64,000 bases of DNA from Nocardioides sambongensis. Lineage in GTDB: Bacteria > Actinomycetota > Actinomycetes > Propionibacteriales > Nocardioidaceae. Positions 39,658-49,255 of the stretch are shown here, piece after piece (the first letter of the stretch is position 1; the number at the start of each line of letters is the position of its first letter). The notes under the pieces were generated by a model. It searched no databases. It was not told where the DNA came from and saw only the letters and a program-made list of their open reading frames with translations. The stretch spans positions 2,432,501 through 2,496,500 of the forward strand of contig NZ_CP041091.1 of the NCBI RefSeq assembly GCF_006494815.1, given 5' to 3'. The position numbers and the translations under genes were made by a program.

Positions 39658-40563
39658 TCACGCCGGGTCGGCGGTGATCCCCGCGAACAGGTCGTCCTCC
39701 GGGAGCTGGCTCTCCACGTGGCTCACCACGAGCTCGTAGTCCTCGGTCGGCCAGACCTTCTCCTGGAGCTCGCGCGGGATGGCGAACCAGAAGCCGTCGG
39801 GGTCGATCTGCGTGGCGTGGGCGAGCAGCGCCTGGTCCCGCACACCGAAGTAGTCCGCGCACGGCACCCGGGTGGTGATCCGGGCGTCCCACTCGGGCTC
39901 CTTCTCCCACTTCTCCAGCCGCTCGGCCCAGGGCGACTCCAACCCGTGCTCGATCATCGCGTCGTGGATCGCCTGCATCCGCGGCCGGTTGAAGGAGTGG
40001 TGGTAGTAGAGCTTGCTGACCTGCCACGGCTCCCCCGCCTCCGGGAACCGCTCGGGATCGGCGGCCGCCTCGAACGCAGCGACGCTCACCTCGTGGCAGC
40101 GGATGTGGTCCGGGTGCGGATAGCCGCCGCGCTCGTCGTACGTCGTCATCACCTGCGGGCGGAAGGAGCGCACCAGCCGCACCAGCCGCTCGGTGGCCAC
40201 CTCCAGCGGCTCCAGGGCGAAGCAGCCCTCGGGCAGCGGGGGCTTCGGGTCACCGTCGGGCCAGCCGGAGTCGACGAACCCGAGCCAGTCCTGGGTGACG
40301 CCCAGGATGTCCCGTGCCCGCTCCATCTCCTGGCGCCGGATCTCGGTGATGTTGGCCAGGACGTCGGGCCGGTCCATCTTCGGGTTCAGCACCGAGCCGC
40401 GCTCGCCGCCGGTGCAGGTCACCACGTGGACGTCCACGCCCTCGGCGACGTACCGCGCGGTGGAGGCGGCGCCCTTGCTCGACTCGTCGTCGGGGTGGGC
40501 GTGCACGTGCATCAGACGGAGGCCGGTGTGAGCGGGTGCACCGGCGGAGCGGTCAGCGGACAT
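39658..40563 (-). CDS. mca: Mycothiol S-conjugate amidase
   Basis: 301-residue zinc amidase that cleaves mycothiol conjugates of toxins into mercapturic acids and GlcN-Ins for recycling. The LmbE-type zinc site is [12 protein letters not shown] and [13 protein letters not shown]. The presence of [14 protein letters not shown] and [16 protein letters not shown] matches Mca rather than the shorter deacetylase MshB. The ATG at 40563 has TACGAT seven bases upstream. The divergent DUF4307 gene is its usual neighbour in actinobacteria. It is evidence that the organism makes mycothiol. Confidence 0.94.
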   Translation of the reverse strand: MSADRSAGAPAHTGLRLMHVHAHPDDESSKGAASTARYVAEGVDVHVVTCTGGERGSVLNPKMDRPDVLANITEIRRQEMERARDILGVTQDWLGFVDSGWPDGDPKPPLPEGCFALEPLEVATERLVRLVRSFRPQVMTTYDERGGYPHPDHIRCHEVSVAAFEAAADPERFPEAGEPWQVSKLYYHHSFNRPRMQAIHDAMIEHGLESPWAERLEKWEKEPEWDARITTRVPCADYFGVRDQALLAHATQIDPDGFWFAIPRELQEKVWPTEDYELVVSHVESQLPEDDLFAGITADPA

Positions 40564-40570
40564 GCCGACC

Positions 40571-40576
40571 ATCGTA
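40571..40576 (-). promoter_or_regulatory. -10 element of a leaderless promoter for mca
   Basis: TACGAT on the minus strand, seven bases before the ATG at 40563. Confidence 0.5.
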
Positions 40577-40604
40577 GGAAGTGGCGCCATGGGATCATGA
40601 ACCG

Positions 40605-41015
40605 GTGAGCACGCGCGAGGATTCCCTGAAGGATCGCTACGGCGCGCCCTCGTTGACCGGACGCATCCTGGTCACGGTGATCGGCGGCGCGATCGTGCTC
40701 GCCGGGCTCGTCTGGCTCGGCTGGGCCACCGTGTTCAACGCCGACCCGCCGGTCAAGTCGGAGATGATCGCCAACGACGTCCTCGACGACCACACCGCCA
40801 CCGTCACGGTGCGCCTTCAGTACGGCGACGGGCCGGTCGAGACCTCGTGCCTGGTGCGCGCGATCGCCCACGACAAGGTCGTGGTGGGCGAGGTGACCGT
40901 CCACCCCGACCCGGACGAGGGGCCCGACCACACCTTCGAGTTCAACACCGACCGGCTCGCCACCGCGGTGGACTGGGTGGGGTGCACCGCGGAGGGCCAA
41001 CCGCGTCCCCAGTGA
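40605..41015 (+). CDS. DUF4307 family single-pass membrane protein
   Basis: 136-residue protein with one helix (residues 22-44, [20 protein letters not shown]) and an extracytoplasmic beta-rich domain ([40 protein letters not shown]) containing two cysteines. The arrangement matches DUF4307 proteins found beside mca in many actinobacteria, but no function is known. The GTG at 40605 is chosen over the ATG at 40581 because GATCAT ends six bases before it and family members start at that point. Confidence 0.82.
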   Translation: MSTREDSLKDRYGAPSLTGRILVTVIGGAIVLAGLVWLGWATVFNADPPVKSEMIANDVLDDHTATVTVRLQYGDGPVETSCLVRAIAHDKVVVGEVTVHPDPDEGPDHTFEFNTDRLATAVDWVGCTAEGQPRPQ

Positions 41016-41070
41016 CCGCATCGCCCCGGTGACCCCGGTCACCGACTCTGCGCAGTCGCGCCTCGGTTGC

Positions 41071-41275
41071 TAAGGTGGGCGTTCTGCCGTCCACGACGCG
41101 CTCTGAGACCGCTAGCGTGCTCCGCACGCAGGCCGCCACGGAGACGTGGCGCACGTCCAGACCTGATGGCCGATCAGCCAGGCGTCGGACGGCATCACTG
41201 CGCCGGAGGGCGCGGAAACCCCGTAGTACGCACACCCCGAAGTACCCCGAACCCGAGTAGCACTCAGGAGTAGCC
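41071..41275 (+). promoter_or_regulatory. greA promoter and long leader
   Basis: TAAGGT at 41071-41076 is a -10-like box about 200 bases before greA. The leader has a GCGCC/GGCGC hairpin near 41201-41215 and an AGGAG ribosome site at 41265. No -35 box is convincing. The region 41016-41275 otherwise holds no gene. Confidence 0.4.
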
Positions 41276-41788
41276 ATGACGCAGACCGAGCAGGCAGGCG
41301 GCCAGAACACCGTCTGGTTGACCCAGGATGCCTTCGACAAGCTGCAGTCCGAGCTCGATCACCTCAAGGGCACCCGCCGTCAGGAGATCGTGGCCGAGAT
41401 CAGCGCTGCCCGCGACGAGGGTGACCTGAAGGAGAACGGCGGATACCACGCCGCTCGCGAGGAGCAGGGCAAGAACGAGGCCCGGATCGCGCAACTCGAG
41501 GACATGATCCGCCGCGCCGAGATCGGTGAGACCCCGCCGGACGACGGGGTGGTCGAGCCCGGCATGGTGGTCACCTACAAGTTCGAGGGCGATGACGACG
41601 ACGAGGCGGAGACCTTCCTGCTGCTCGGCTCGCGCGAGGCCCCCAGCGACGGTCTGACCGTCTACACCCCGGAGGCCCCGCTCGGCGCCGCGATCAACGG
41701 CAAGAGCAAGGGCGACACCGTCTCCTACGAGGTGAACGGTCGCACCCAGACCGTCATCATCCTCGACGCGAAGCCCTTCCAGTCCTGA
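41276..41788 (+). CDS. greA: Transcription elongation factor GreA
   Basis: 170-residue factor that stimulates RNA cleavage in backtracked RNA polymerase. The N-terminal coiled coil contains QDAFDKLQSELDHLKGTRRQ and the tip residues of the acidic loop in ARDEGDLKENGGYHAAREEQ; the C-terminal FKBP-like domain ends GDTVSYEVNGRTQTVIILD. Normal length. The ATG has AGGAG upstream. A shared terminator separates it from the convergent ilvA. Confidence 0.96.
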   Translation: MTQTEQAGGQNTVWLTQDAFDKLQSELDHLKGTRRQEIVAEISAARDEGDLKENGGYHAAREEQGKNEARIAQLEDMIRRAEIGETPPDDGVVEPGMVVTYKFEGDDDDEAETFLLLGSREAPSDGLTVYTPEAPLGAAINGKSKGDTVSYEVNGRTQTVIILDAKPFQS

Positions 41789-41795
41789 CGCCGTC

Positions 41796-41838
41796 CCGGT
41801 CGGTGCCCCGGTCCTCCAGGGCCGAGGTCACCGACCGG
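41796..41838. terminator. Bidirectional terminator between greA and ilvA
   Basis: Perfect 10-bp arms (CCGGTCGGTG at 41796-41805 with CACCGACCGG at 41829-41838) enclose a second partial stem; the 3' arm includes the ilvA stop codon. Confidence 0.65.
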
Positions 41839-43057
41839 TGACGAAGCCGTGCTGCCGCAGCCGTTCCAGAACGGCTGCGGCATGTTCGTCTCCGCGGGTC
41901 TCCAGCTGCAGGTGCACCGCGACCTCGTTCAGGTGCAGCCCCGGCGTGGTCCGCTCGTGCACCACCTCCAGCACGTTCGCCCCCGCATCGGCCACCTCGG
42001 CGAGCAGGCGCACCAGGCCGCCGGGCAGGTCCGGGATGGTGACCTCCAGCGCCAGGTAGCGGCCGGCCGCGGCGAGTCCGTGCCGGATCACCTTGCCGAG
42101 CAGCAGCGGATCGACGTTCCCGCCCGACAGCAGCACCACGACGGGTCCGTCGGGCAGGGCGGCCGGGTCGATCGTCCCGTCGGCCAATGCCGCGGCCGCG
42201 GCCGCGCCGGCCGGCTCGACCACCAGCTTCTCCCGCTCGACCAGGGCCAGCAGGGCACGGGAGAGCGACTCCTCGGCGACGGTCACGATCCGGTCCACGT
42301 AGGCCTGCACGAGCGCGAGCGTGAGCTCGCCGGGCCGGCCGACCGCGATCCCGTCGGCCATGGTGGCCATCTCGGTCAGCCTGATCGGCCGACCGGCCTC
42401 CAGCGAGGCCGGGAACGCCGCCGCGGCGGCTGCCTGGACCCCGATCACCCGGACGTCGTCGCGGGCGTGGCGCACCGCGGCGGCGATGCCGCCCAGCAGC
42501 CCTCCCCCGCCGGTCGGTACGACGACGCAGCCGACCTCGGGGCACTGCTCGAGGATCTCCAGCCCGACCGTGCCCTGCCCGGCCACGATGTCGGCGTGGT
42601 CGAAGGGGTGGATCAGGGTCGCCCCGGTTTGCGCCGCCCGATCCTCCGCGGCGGCGAGCGCGTCCTCCAGGGTGCGACCGGCGAAGACGACGTCCGCGCC
42701 GTAGTTGCGGGTGGCGCGCTCCTTGTTGATCGGCGCACCGTCGGGCATGAACACCGTGCAGTCGATGCCGTGCTGCTGGGCGGCCAGGGCCACCCCCTGG
42801 GCGTGGTTGCCGGCCGAGGCAGCGACCACGCCGCGCGCCCGGGCGTCGGGATCGAGGTGGGCGATCCGGACCGCCGACCCGCGGACCTTGAACGAGCCGG
42901 TGCGCTGCAGGTTCTCGCACTTCAGCAGCACCGGGCGCCCCAACCGGCCGGTCAGCCAGCGGGACTCGATCAGCGGCGTGGTCACCGCGACCTGGTCCAC
43001 CAGCGACCGGGCGCCGGCGATCAGCTCCGGGTCGAAGACCTCCGTCGGGTCAGTCAC
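41828..43057 (-). CDS. ilvA: Threonine ammonia-lyase
   Basis: 409-residue PLP enzyme converting threonine to 2-oxobutanoate. The PLP Lys is in GSFKVRGSAVRIA, and the phosphate loop is PTGGGGLLGGIAAAV. The last ~80 residues are one ACT-like regulatory domain (TIPDLPGGLVRLLAEVADAG), shorter than the two ACT-like modules of the biosynthetic E. coli enzyme, so it is the single-ACT type. The GTG at 43057 has GAGGAGG six bases upstream and overlaps the AI-2E transporter gene by eight bases. Confidence 0.93.
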   Translation of the reverse strand: MTDPTEVFDPELIAGARSLVDQVAVTTPLIESRWLTGRLGRPVLLKCENLQRTGSFKVRGSAVRIAHLDPDARARGVVAASAGNHAQGVALAAQQHGIDCTVFMPDGAPINKERATRNYGADVVFAGRTLEDALAAAEDRAAQTGATLIHPFDHADIVAGQGTVGLEILEQCPEVGCVVVPTGGGGLLGGIAAAVRHARDDVRVIGVQAAAAAAFPASLEAGRPIRLTEMATMADGIAVGRPGELTLALVQAYVDRIVTVAEESLSRALLALVEREKLVVEPAGAAAAAALADGTIDPAALPDGPVVVLLSGGNVDPLLLGKVIRHGLAAAGRYLALEVTIPDLPGGLVRLLAEVADAGANVLEVVHERTTPGLHLNEVAVHLQLETRGDEHAAAVLERLRQHGFVTGR

Positions 43058-44483
43058 CGCCGGCCTCCTCGATCGCCTCCGCCATCTCCTCCGGCGGCTC
43101 CGCCCGGTCGGCCAGGTGCAGCACCACCGCGTTGGTCGCCGCTGCCAGCGGCACCGCGACCAGCGCGCCGACCACGCCGGCGACCAGGACGCCCGCCGCG
43201 ATCGCGACGATGACGCCGAGCGGGTGCAGGGAGACCCAGCGGCCGAGCAGGAACGGCTGCAGCACGTGGCCCTCGAGCTGCTGGACACCGATCACCACGG
43301 CGGCCATCAGCAGCGCGGTGATCGGGCCCTGGTCGACCAGTGCCACCAGGACGGCGACAGTGCCGGCGACGGTGGCACCGATCATCGGCACGAACGCGCC
43401 GAGGAAGACCAGGACGCCGATCGCCAGCACGAACGGCACGTTGAGGATCGCGGCGCCCAGCGCGATGCCGATCGCGTCGACCAGCGCCACGATCACGGTG
43501 GCCCGGACGAACTGGACCAGCGACAGCCAGGCGACCCGGCCCGAGGAGTCGACCCGCTCCCGCGCCGCACGGGGCGCGATCCGCACCAGCCAGGACCAGA
43601 TCCGGTCACCGTCCGCGAGGAAGAAGTAGGTCGCGAAGAGGGCGATGAAGAACCCGGCGACCACGTGCGTCACCGCCGAGCCGACCTCGGTGACCTGGGT
43701 GATCACCTCCCCGTCCTGGGAGCGGTCCTGGATCATCTGCTGGGCGCTGGCGATGTACTCGTTGATCTGGGAGTCGCTGGCGTTGAGCGGCCCGTCGCGC
43801 AGCCAGGACCTGATCTGGCCCAGGCCCTCGACGGTCGAGTCGGCGAGGTCGGAGGCCCCCGTCGCCACCTGCTGCCCGGCGAAGGTGAGCAAGGCGCCGA
43901 CCAGAGCGAAGCCGCCGATCACCACCAGCAGCGCGCAGAGGCCGCGGGGTAGTCCGAGCCGGGCGAGGCCGCCGACGAACGGCGCGGCGAGGGCACTGAT
44001 CAGCAGCGCGACCGCCAGCGGCACGGTGACCACCGAGAAGAAGCCGAAGAGCCAGAGCACGCCGTAGCCGGCGGCGCCGATGAGCAGCAGTCGCCAGGCC
44101 CACCCGGCGGCCAGGTCCAGGCCCCACGGCACCTGCGCCTGCGCGAAGTTGGACGGGCCGGTGGAGATCGGCGCGGGCTCGGCCCGGCGCTCCTCGCGCA
44201 CCACGGCCCACTGCTGCGCGAACCGACGCAGCAGGGTCTCCTCGTGCAGGCGTTCGGCACGCTCCTCCGGCGTCTCGTCCTCCGCCCCGGGCCGCCCGTG
44301 CGGGCGTGACCGGCGGCGACGCCAGTGACCGGGCCGTGCGGCGGGGCGATCGTCGCCGTCCTCGACGTCCGCCGCCGACGCGGCGTCCGCATCGGGGCGC
44401 ACCGCGTCGTCATCCGGTCGGTGGTCGTCCGCCGTGCCGTTCGGCTCCTCGCCGACGGGCTCGTCGCGGTCCTCGGGGTTCAC
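43050..44483 (-). CDS. AI-2E (TqsA/PerM) family transporter
   Basis: 477-residue membrane protein with about eight helices. Residues 1-110 are a charged cytoplasmic extension (Asp/Arg-rich), then the core begins at LAAGWAWRLLLIGAAGYGVL. The conserved SLVQFVRATVIVALVDAIGI, FLGAFVPMIGATVAG and LEGHVLQPFLLGRWVSLHPL segments are typical of the AI-2E/PerM family. Substrate unknown; the family name should not be taken as evidence for autoinducer-2 transport. Start follows TAGAGT at seven bases. It leads the transcript that includes ilvA. Confidence 0.9.
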   Translation of the reverse strand: MNPEDRDEPVGEEPNGTADDHRPDDDAVRPDADAASAADVEDGDDRPAARPGHWRRRRSRPHGRPGAEDETPEERAERLHEETLLRRFAQQWAVVREERRAEPAPISTGPSNFAQAQVPWGLDLAAGWAWRLLLIGAAGYGVLWLFGFFSVVTVPLAVALLISALAAPFVGGLARLGLPRGLCALLVVIGGFALVGALLTFAGQQVATGASDLADSTVEGLGQIRSWLRDGPLNASDSQINEYIASAQQMIQDRSQDGEVITQVTEVGSAVTHVVAGFFIALFATYFFLADGDRIWSWLVRIAPRAARERVDSSGRVAWLSLVQFVRATVIVALVDAIGIALGAAILNVPFVLAIGVLVFLGAFVPMIGATVAGTVAVLVALVDQGPITALLMAAVVIGVQQLEGHVLQPFLLGRWVSLHPLGVIVAIAAGVLVAGVVGALVAVPLAAATNAVVLHLADRAEPPEEMAEAIEEAGGD

Positions 44484-44490
44484 TCCCTGG

Positions 44491-44496
44491 ACTCTA
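44491..44496 (-). promoter_or_regulatory. -10 element of a leaderless promoter for the AI-2E transporter gene
   Basis: TAGAGT on the minus strand, seven bases before the GTG at 44483. It overlaps the stop codon of the upstream MutL-like gene. Confidence 0.5.
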
Positions 44497-45921
44497 GATG
44501 GTGCGTCCCGACGCCGAAGCGATCCGGTCGGCGAGCCGACGCGCGACGTCGGGACGGACCTCGGCCAGGAGCCCGATCGCCACCAGCAGGTAGTCGTGGT
44601 CGACCACCGTCCGAGCCCGACCCGGCAGCTGCCAGCCGTCGGGGTCGTGCCCGGTCACCAACCCGCCCAGCACCCGCTCGGCGAGGCCGGCCGGACCGTG
44701 CCGGAGCACGCCGCCGGACCCCACCAGCAGCCCGACCTCGCGCAGGTCGACCCCGGTCCGCTCGACCACCCGTCCGTCCGGAGCCAGCACCACGGTCGAC
44801 CGCCCGGCGTGGCGTCGTACGGCGGTGCCGGCCGCACGCCGTGCGATCTCGGCCTCGACCGCCCACTCGCCGTTGCCGTCCGCGGCCGGCGGCACCACCC
44901 ACCCCGGCTCGGTACGACGCCGCTCGGCGCCGCCCGCCAGCACTGCCTCACCGGGCCCCGTGCCGTCGGGCGGGAGCACCGCTCGGGTGGCGCGGGCGGC
45001 GGGGTCGTCGGCCGCCAGCACGCCCGACGCCGAGTGCCGCATGCCCAGGTCGGCCTCGACGGTGCGGGCGGCCGCCGCGGTGGCGACGACCTCGCGCGCC
45101 AGCCCGGCGTCCTCGGGGTCGGGCGGGCGCACCGAGTAGACGTCCGTGGTCGAGCCACCGACGTCCACCACCGCCACCTCCCCGACCACCGCTGCGATCA
45201 TCTCGACGCCGCGCAGCACGATGTCGGGGGTGGCGCCGTGCACGGCGGCGAGCAGGTCCGGGTCTGCCGAGAGTCCCTTGCCGCCGATGACGTGCTCCAG
45301 GAACATCGAGCGGATCGCGACCCGGGCGCCGTGCGGGGCGAGCACGCCGATCCGCGGCACCACGTTGTCCACGGCGACGGCGGCGATGCCGGCGGCGCGG
45401 GCCAGCGTCTCCAGGGTCCGCTGCCGCGCCTCGACGTTGCCCGCGACGACGACGGGTCCGGACCATCCGGCGTCGACCAGCGTGGTGGCGCCGCGCACCA
45501 GCGCGTCGGGGTTGCCACCGTCGGTGCCCCCGGTCAGCAGCACCACGTCCGCGTCGGCCAGGGCGGCGTCGACCCGGTCGACCAGGCCGGCTGCCTCGCC
45601 GGTGGCGACGACACCGACCACCCGTCCGCCGCTGGAGAGCGCGACCCGGCGGCCGGCCTCGGCGGTCACCAGCTCCTCGTTGCCGAGGACGGCGATCCCC
45701 AGGCCACCGCCGGCGCTGGAGCAGGCCATCACCGGCGCCCGGTCGGCCCGGGGGTCGGCGCCGGCGAGCCGGGCACGGGCCGCGGCGACGGCGTCGGCGA
45801 CATCGCCGCTGGCCCAGGTCGGGTGGGCGACCGATGCGACCACCTCGGCGGTGTCGAGGTCCACGGCCAGGACCTTGGTGAAGGTCGAGCCGATGTCGAC
45901 GCAGAGCACCAGCCCGGTCAC
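44494..45921 (-). CDS. Glutamate mutase L-like (MutL) ATPase-fold protein
   Basis: 475-residue protein of the ASKHA fold, of the MutL group found beside B12-dependent aminomutases. Motifs are [18 protein letters not shown] (phosphate 1), [29 protein letters not shown] and [13 protein letters not shown]. Family members may reactivate or chaperone adenosylcobalamin mutases, but no mutase is in this window. The GTG at 45921 is selected because family members begin just before [13 protein letters not shown] at 46002 would add a hexapeptide repeat region (AEPARx) encoded by the 18-bp repeats. Neither start has a good ribosome site. Confidence 0.8.
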   Translation of the reverse strand: MTGLVLCVDIGSTFTKVLAVDLDTAEVVASVAHPTWASGDVADAVAAARARLAGADPRADRAPVMACSSAGGGLGIAVLGNEELVTAEAGRRVALSSGGRVVGVVATGEAAGLVDRVDAALADADVVLLTGGTDGGNPDALVRGATTLVDAGWSGPVVVAGNVEARQRTLETLARAAGIAAVAVDNVVPRIGVLAPHGARVAIRSMFLEHVIGGKGLSADPDLLAAVHGATPDIVLRGVEMIAAVVGEVAVVDVGGSTTDVYSVRPPDPEDAGLAREVVATAAAARTVEADLGMRHSASGVLAADDPAARATRAVLPPDGTGPGEAVLAGGAERRRTEPGWVVPPAADGNGEWAVEAEIARRAAGTAVRRHAGRSTVVLAPDGRVVERTGVDLREVGLLVGSGGVLRHGPAGLAERVLGGLVTGHDPDGWQLPGRARTVVDHDYLLVAIGLLAEVRPDVARRLADRIASASGRTI

Positions 45922-45937
45922 GGGCGGGTCCGACCCG

Positions 45938-46009
45938 GGCTCTGCCGAGCGCGCGGGCTCGGCCGAGCGCGCGGGCTCAGCCAAGCGCGCGGGCTCAGCC
46001 AAGCGCGCG
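45938..46009. repeat. Four tandem 18-bp repeats at the metB end
   Basis: Unit GGCTC(T/G/A)GCC(G/A)AGCGCGCG at 45938, 45956, 45974 and 45992. It spans the metB stop and the region upstream of the MutL-like start. Read in frame it gives AEPAR(L/S). Confidence 0.85.
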
Positions 46010-47167
46010 GGCGAGGTCGGCGACCTGGTCGTCGGAGGTCTCGATCCCGACCGACAGCCGGATCAGGTCCGCGGGCACCTCGAGGTCGGTGCCGGCGACG
46101 CTGGCGTGGGTCATCCGGCCCGGGTGCTCGATCAGCGACTCGATGCCGCCGAGGGACTCGGCGAGGGTGAAGACCTCGGTGGCGGCGCAGACCGCGAGCG
46201 CCTGCTCCTCACCGCCGGTGACCCGGAACGAGACCATCCCGCCGAACCGCTTCATCTGGCGGCGCGCCACCTCGTGGCCCGGGTGGGACTCCAGGCCGGG
46301 GTAGATCACCTCGCTGACCGCGGGATGGCCCGCCAGGAAGTCGACGATCCGCTCCGCGTTGTCGCAGTGCCGGTCCATCCGCAGCGCCAGCGTCTTCAAC
46401 CCGCGCAGCACCAGCCAGGAGTCGAACGGGCCGGCGACCCCGCCGATCGCGTTCTGGTGGTAGCCGACCTTCTCCGCGAGCCCGGCGTCGTCGACCACGA
46501 TCGCCCCGCCGACGACGTCGGAGTGGCCGCCGGCGTACTTGGTGGTGGAGTGCACGACCACGTCGGCGCCCAGCGCCAGCGGCTGCTGCAGGTAGGGCGA
46601 GGCGAACGTGTTGTCCACGACCAGCAGCGCCCCGGCGGCGTGGGCCACCTCGGCGAGCGCGGCGATGTCGCCGATGGAGAGCAGCGGGTTGGTGGGCGTC
46701 TCCACCCAGACCAGCGTGGTCTCGCCCGGGCGGATCGCCGCGGCGACGGCCTGCGGGTCGGCGACCGAGGCCGGGCTGTGGGTCAGCCCCCAGGCCTGCT
46801 CGACCTTGTCGAAGAGGCGGAAGGTGCCGCCGTAGGCGTCGTCGGGCAGCACCACGTGGTCGCCCGGCCGGCACAGCGCGCGGACCAGGGTGTCCTCCGC
46901 GGCCAGGCCGGAGGCGAAGGCGAACCCGTGGCTGCCGCCCTCGAGCGCGGCCAGCGTGGACTCCAGCGCGGTCCGGGTCGGGTTGCCCGAGCGGCTGTAC
47001 TCGTAGCCGTTGCGCAACCCGCCGACGCCGTCCTGGGCGTAGGTCGAGGTCGCGTAGATCGGCGGGATCACCGCTCCGGTGGTCGGGTCCGGCGCATACC
47101 CGGCGTGGATGGCGCGGGTCTCGAAGCCGGCGTCGTTCAGGTGGCTGCTCAGGTCTGCGTCGCTCAC
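45995..47167 (-). CDS. metB: Cystathionine gamma-synthase
   Basis: 390-residue PLP enzyme of the Cys/Met metabolism family, making cystathionine from an activated homoserine and cysteine in methionine synthesis. Landmarks are [52 protein letters not shown], the PLP Lys in [14 protein letters not shown] and [13 protein letters not shown] cystathionine gamma-lyase is harder to exclude, since the families overlap, but the [10 protein letters not shown] signature fits a synthase. The GTG has TAGTCT six bases upstream. The last codons lie in the 18-bp repeat. Confidence 0.87.
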   Translation of the reverse strand: MSDADLSSHLNDAGFETRAIHAGYAPDPTTGAVIPPIYATSTYAQDGVGGLRNGYEYSRSGNPTRTALESTLAALEGGSHGFAFASGLAAEDTLVRALCRPGDHVVLPDDAYGGTFRLFDKVEQAWGLTHSPASVADPQAVAAAIRPGETTLVWVETPTNPLLSIGDIAALAEVAHAAGALLVVDNTFASPYLQQPLALGADVVVHSTTKYAGGHSDVVGGAIVVDDAGLAEKVGYHQNAIGGVAGPFDSWLVLRGLKTLALRMDRHCDNAERIVDFLAGHPAVSEVIYPGLESHPGHEVARRQMKRFGGMVSFRVTGGEEQALAVCAATEVFTLAESLGGIESLIEHPGRMTHASVAGTDLEVPADLIRLSVGIETSDDQVADLARALG

Positions 47168-47173
47168 CCTTCG

Positions 47174-47179
47174 AGACTA
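47174..47179 (-). promoter_or_regulatory. -10 element of a leaderless promoter for metB
   Basis: TAGTCT on the minus strand, six bases before the GTG at 47167; divergent from msrA. Confidence 0.5.
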
Positions 47180-47200
47180 CTCAGGGCTTGTGTCTGCGGG

Positions 47201-47206
47201 GAGAAT
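47201..47206 (+). promoter_or_regulatory. Possible -10 element of msrA
   Basis: GAGAAT six bases before the ATG at 47213, the same spacing as the other leaderless sites, but a GGGGAG ribosome site is also possible at eight bases. Confidence 0.35.
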
Positions 47207-47212
47207 GGAGGC

Positions 47213-47856
47213 ATGTTCGCATCCCGCAAGACCCAGATGGTCGACCCCGCCGCGGCCCTGCCCGGCCGCGAGCAGCCACCCACTCCCCTCCCGGCGCTGC
47301 ACGAGGTGCTGCACACCCCGCTGGTCACCGACGCCGGCAACATCCCCGACGGGTTCGAGATCGCCGAGTTCGGTCTCGGCTGCTTCTGGGGCGCGGAGGA
47401 GATCTTCTGGCAGGTCCCCGGCGTCTGGTCGACGTCGGTCGGGTACGCCGGCGGCTTCACCCCGCACCCGACGTACGAGGAGGTGTGCTCCGGCCGCACC
47501 GGGCACACCGAGGCCATCCGCGTGGTCTTCGACCCCAGCCGCGTCTCGTACGCCGACCTGGTCAAGCAGTTCTTCGTGGTGCACGACCCCACCCAGGGGA
47601 TGCGCCAGGGCAACGACGTCGGCACCCAGTACCGCTCGGCGATCTACGTCCACTCCCCGAGCAGGAGCAGACCGCGCGTGAGCTGACCAAGGTGTACGGC
47701 GACGAGATCGCGGCTCGCGGCTACGGCGAGATCACCACCGAGATCGCCCCCGCCGGCGCGTACTACTACGCCGAGCCGCACCACCAGCAGTACCTGCACA
47801 AGGTGCCGAACGGCTACCGGTGCCACGCCAACACCGGGATCGCCTTCCCCGCGTGA
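47213..47856 (+). CDS. msrA: Peptide-methionine (S)-S-oxide reductase, one apparent base deletion
   Basis: About 214 residues when corrected. MsrA reduces methionine S-sulfoxide in proteins with a catalytic Cys, here in [12 protein letters not shown]. Other landmarks are [32 protein letters not shown] and, after the shift, [19 protein letters not shown]. The frame breaks after IYVHSP: the next residues should be [20 protein letters not shown], found in the neighbouring frame. One extra base in the C/G run at 47655-47659 repairs it. Uncorrected, the protein ends at 47686, cutting off the product-binding half. A sequencing error is the likeliest cause. Confidence 0.88.
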
Positions 47857-47884
47857 CCTGACGCCCCCGGTTGCACCAACCCGC

Positions 47885-47890
47885 CACAAT
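47885..47890 (+). promoter_or_regulatory. -10 element of a leaderless promoter for the ABC1 kinase gene
   Basis: CACAAT, six bases before the ATG at 47897. Confidence 0.4.
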
Positions 47891-47896
47891 GGAGGC

Positions 47897-49255
47897 ATGG
47901 CGGACCTCCCCCGCAAGGCGGCAGCGCGGACGGCCAGACTGGCCGCGCTGCCGCTCGGCTATGCCGGCAGGACCGCCCTCGGGTTCGGCAAGCGTCTGGG
48001 CGGTGCACCCGCCGAGGCGGTGATGAGCGAGGTCCAGCAGCGGACCGCCGAGCAGCTCTTCCGCACACTCGGCGAGCTGAAGGGCGGCGCGATGAAGTTC
48101 GGGCAGGCCCTCTCGGTGCTGGAGTCCGCGCTGCCCGAGGAGCTCGCCGCCCCCTACCGCGCGCAGCTCACCCGCCTGCAGGACTCGGCGCCGCCGATGC
48201 CCACCCAGACGGTGCGTGACATCCTCACCGCCGACCTCGGCGCGGACTGGAAGCGACGACTGGTCTGGCTGGACGGCGCACCGACCGCGGCGGCGTCGAT
48301 CGGGCAGGTCCACGAGGGCCGGTGGCGCGACCCCGACGACCCGAGCGGGACCGAGCGGCGGGTGGCGGTGAAGGTGCAGTATCCGGAGGCCGGCGACGCC
48401 CTCCAGTCCGACCTGCGCACGCTGGCCCGTGCCGCCCGGGCGATCGGTCCTCTGGTGCCCGGCCTGGACGTCAAGCCGCTGGTCGAGGAGGTGCAGGCCC
48501 GCGCGCGCGAGGAGCTCGACTACGACCTCGAGGCGCAGGCCCAGCGGACGTTCGCCGCCGCGTTCGCCGACGACCCCGACATCGTGGTGCCCGACGTGGT
48601 GGCCGTCGGACCGCGGGTGCTGATCACCGAGTGGCTCGACTCCGCCACTTCGCTGGCGACCGTGATCGCCACCGGCAGCCCTGCCGAGCGGGACCACTAC
48701 GGGCAGCTCTTCGCCCGGTTCCTCTTCTCCGGCCCGGCCCGCACCGGCTTGCTCCACGCCGACCCCCACCCCGGCAACTTCCGGATCATCCCCGCCGAGG
48801 ACGGGTCGCCCGGGCGGCTCGGCGTGCTCGACTACGGTGCGGTCGCCCGGCTCCCGCAGCACGGTCTGCCGTCGTCGATGGGCCGGCTGATCTCGCTCTG
48901 CGCGGACGGGGACGGCGACGCACTGCTCGACGGCCTGCGCGAGGAGGGCTTCCTCAAGGACCGGATCCGGGTCGACCCGCAACTGCTGCGCGACTATCTG
49001 GCCCCCTTCGTCGAGCCGACGCTGACCGAGCGGTTCCGGTTCTCCCGGGAGTGGATGCGCGAGCAGTTCCAGCGGCTCAACGACCCCCGCGACCCGGCCT
49101 ACGCGATCACCGTCAAGCTCAACCTGCCGCCGCAGTACCTGCTCATCCACCGCACCTGGCTCGGCGGCGTCGGCGTGCTCAGCCAGCTCGAGGCCGAGGC
49201 GCCGTTCCGAGCCCTGATGACCGAGTTCCTCCCGGGGTTCAGCCCTCCGGAGTGA
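47897..49255 (+). CDS. ABC1/UbiB family atypical kinase
   Basis: 452-residue protein of the UbiB/ADCK family. Motifs are KGGAMKFGQALSVLES (KxGQ), ASIGQVHEG, the ATP-binding Lys in VAVKVQYPEAGDAL, EELDYDLEAQAQRTF and LHADPHPGNFRI with DYGAVARLP. These enzymes are ATPases or kinases tied to isoprenoid lipid metabolism; a target in a menaquinone-using actinobacterium is unknown. No transmembrane segment is evident at the C-terminus, unlike UbiB proper. Convergent overlap of 17 bases with the GNAT gene. Confidence 0.92.
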   Translation: MADLPRKAAARTARLAALPLGYAGRTALGFGKRLGGAPAEAVMSEVQQRTAEQLFRTLGELKGGAMKFGQALSVLESALPEELAAPYRAQLTRLQDSAPPMPTQTVRDILTADLGADWKRRLVWLDGAPTAAASIGQVHEGRWRDPDDPSGTERRVAVKVQYPEAGDALQSDLRTLARAARAIGPLVPGLDVKPLVEEVQARAREELDYDLEAQAQRTFAAAFADDPDIVVPDVVAVGPRVLITEWLDSATSLATVIATGSPAERDHYGQLFARFLFSGPARTGLLHADPHPGNFRIIPAEDGSPGRLGVLDYGAVARLPQHGLPSSMGRLISLCADGDGDALLDGLREEGFLKDRIRVDPQLLRDYLAPFVEPTLTERFRFSREWMREQFQRLNDPRDPAYAITVKLNLPPQYLLIHRTWLGGVGVLSQLEAEAPFRALMTEFLPGFSPPE

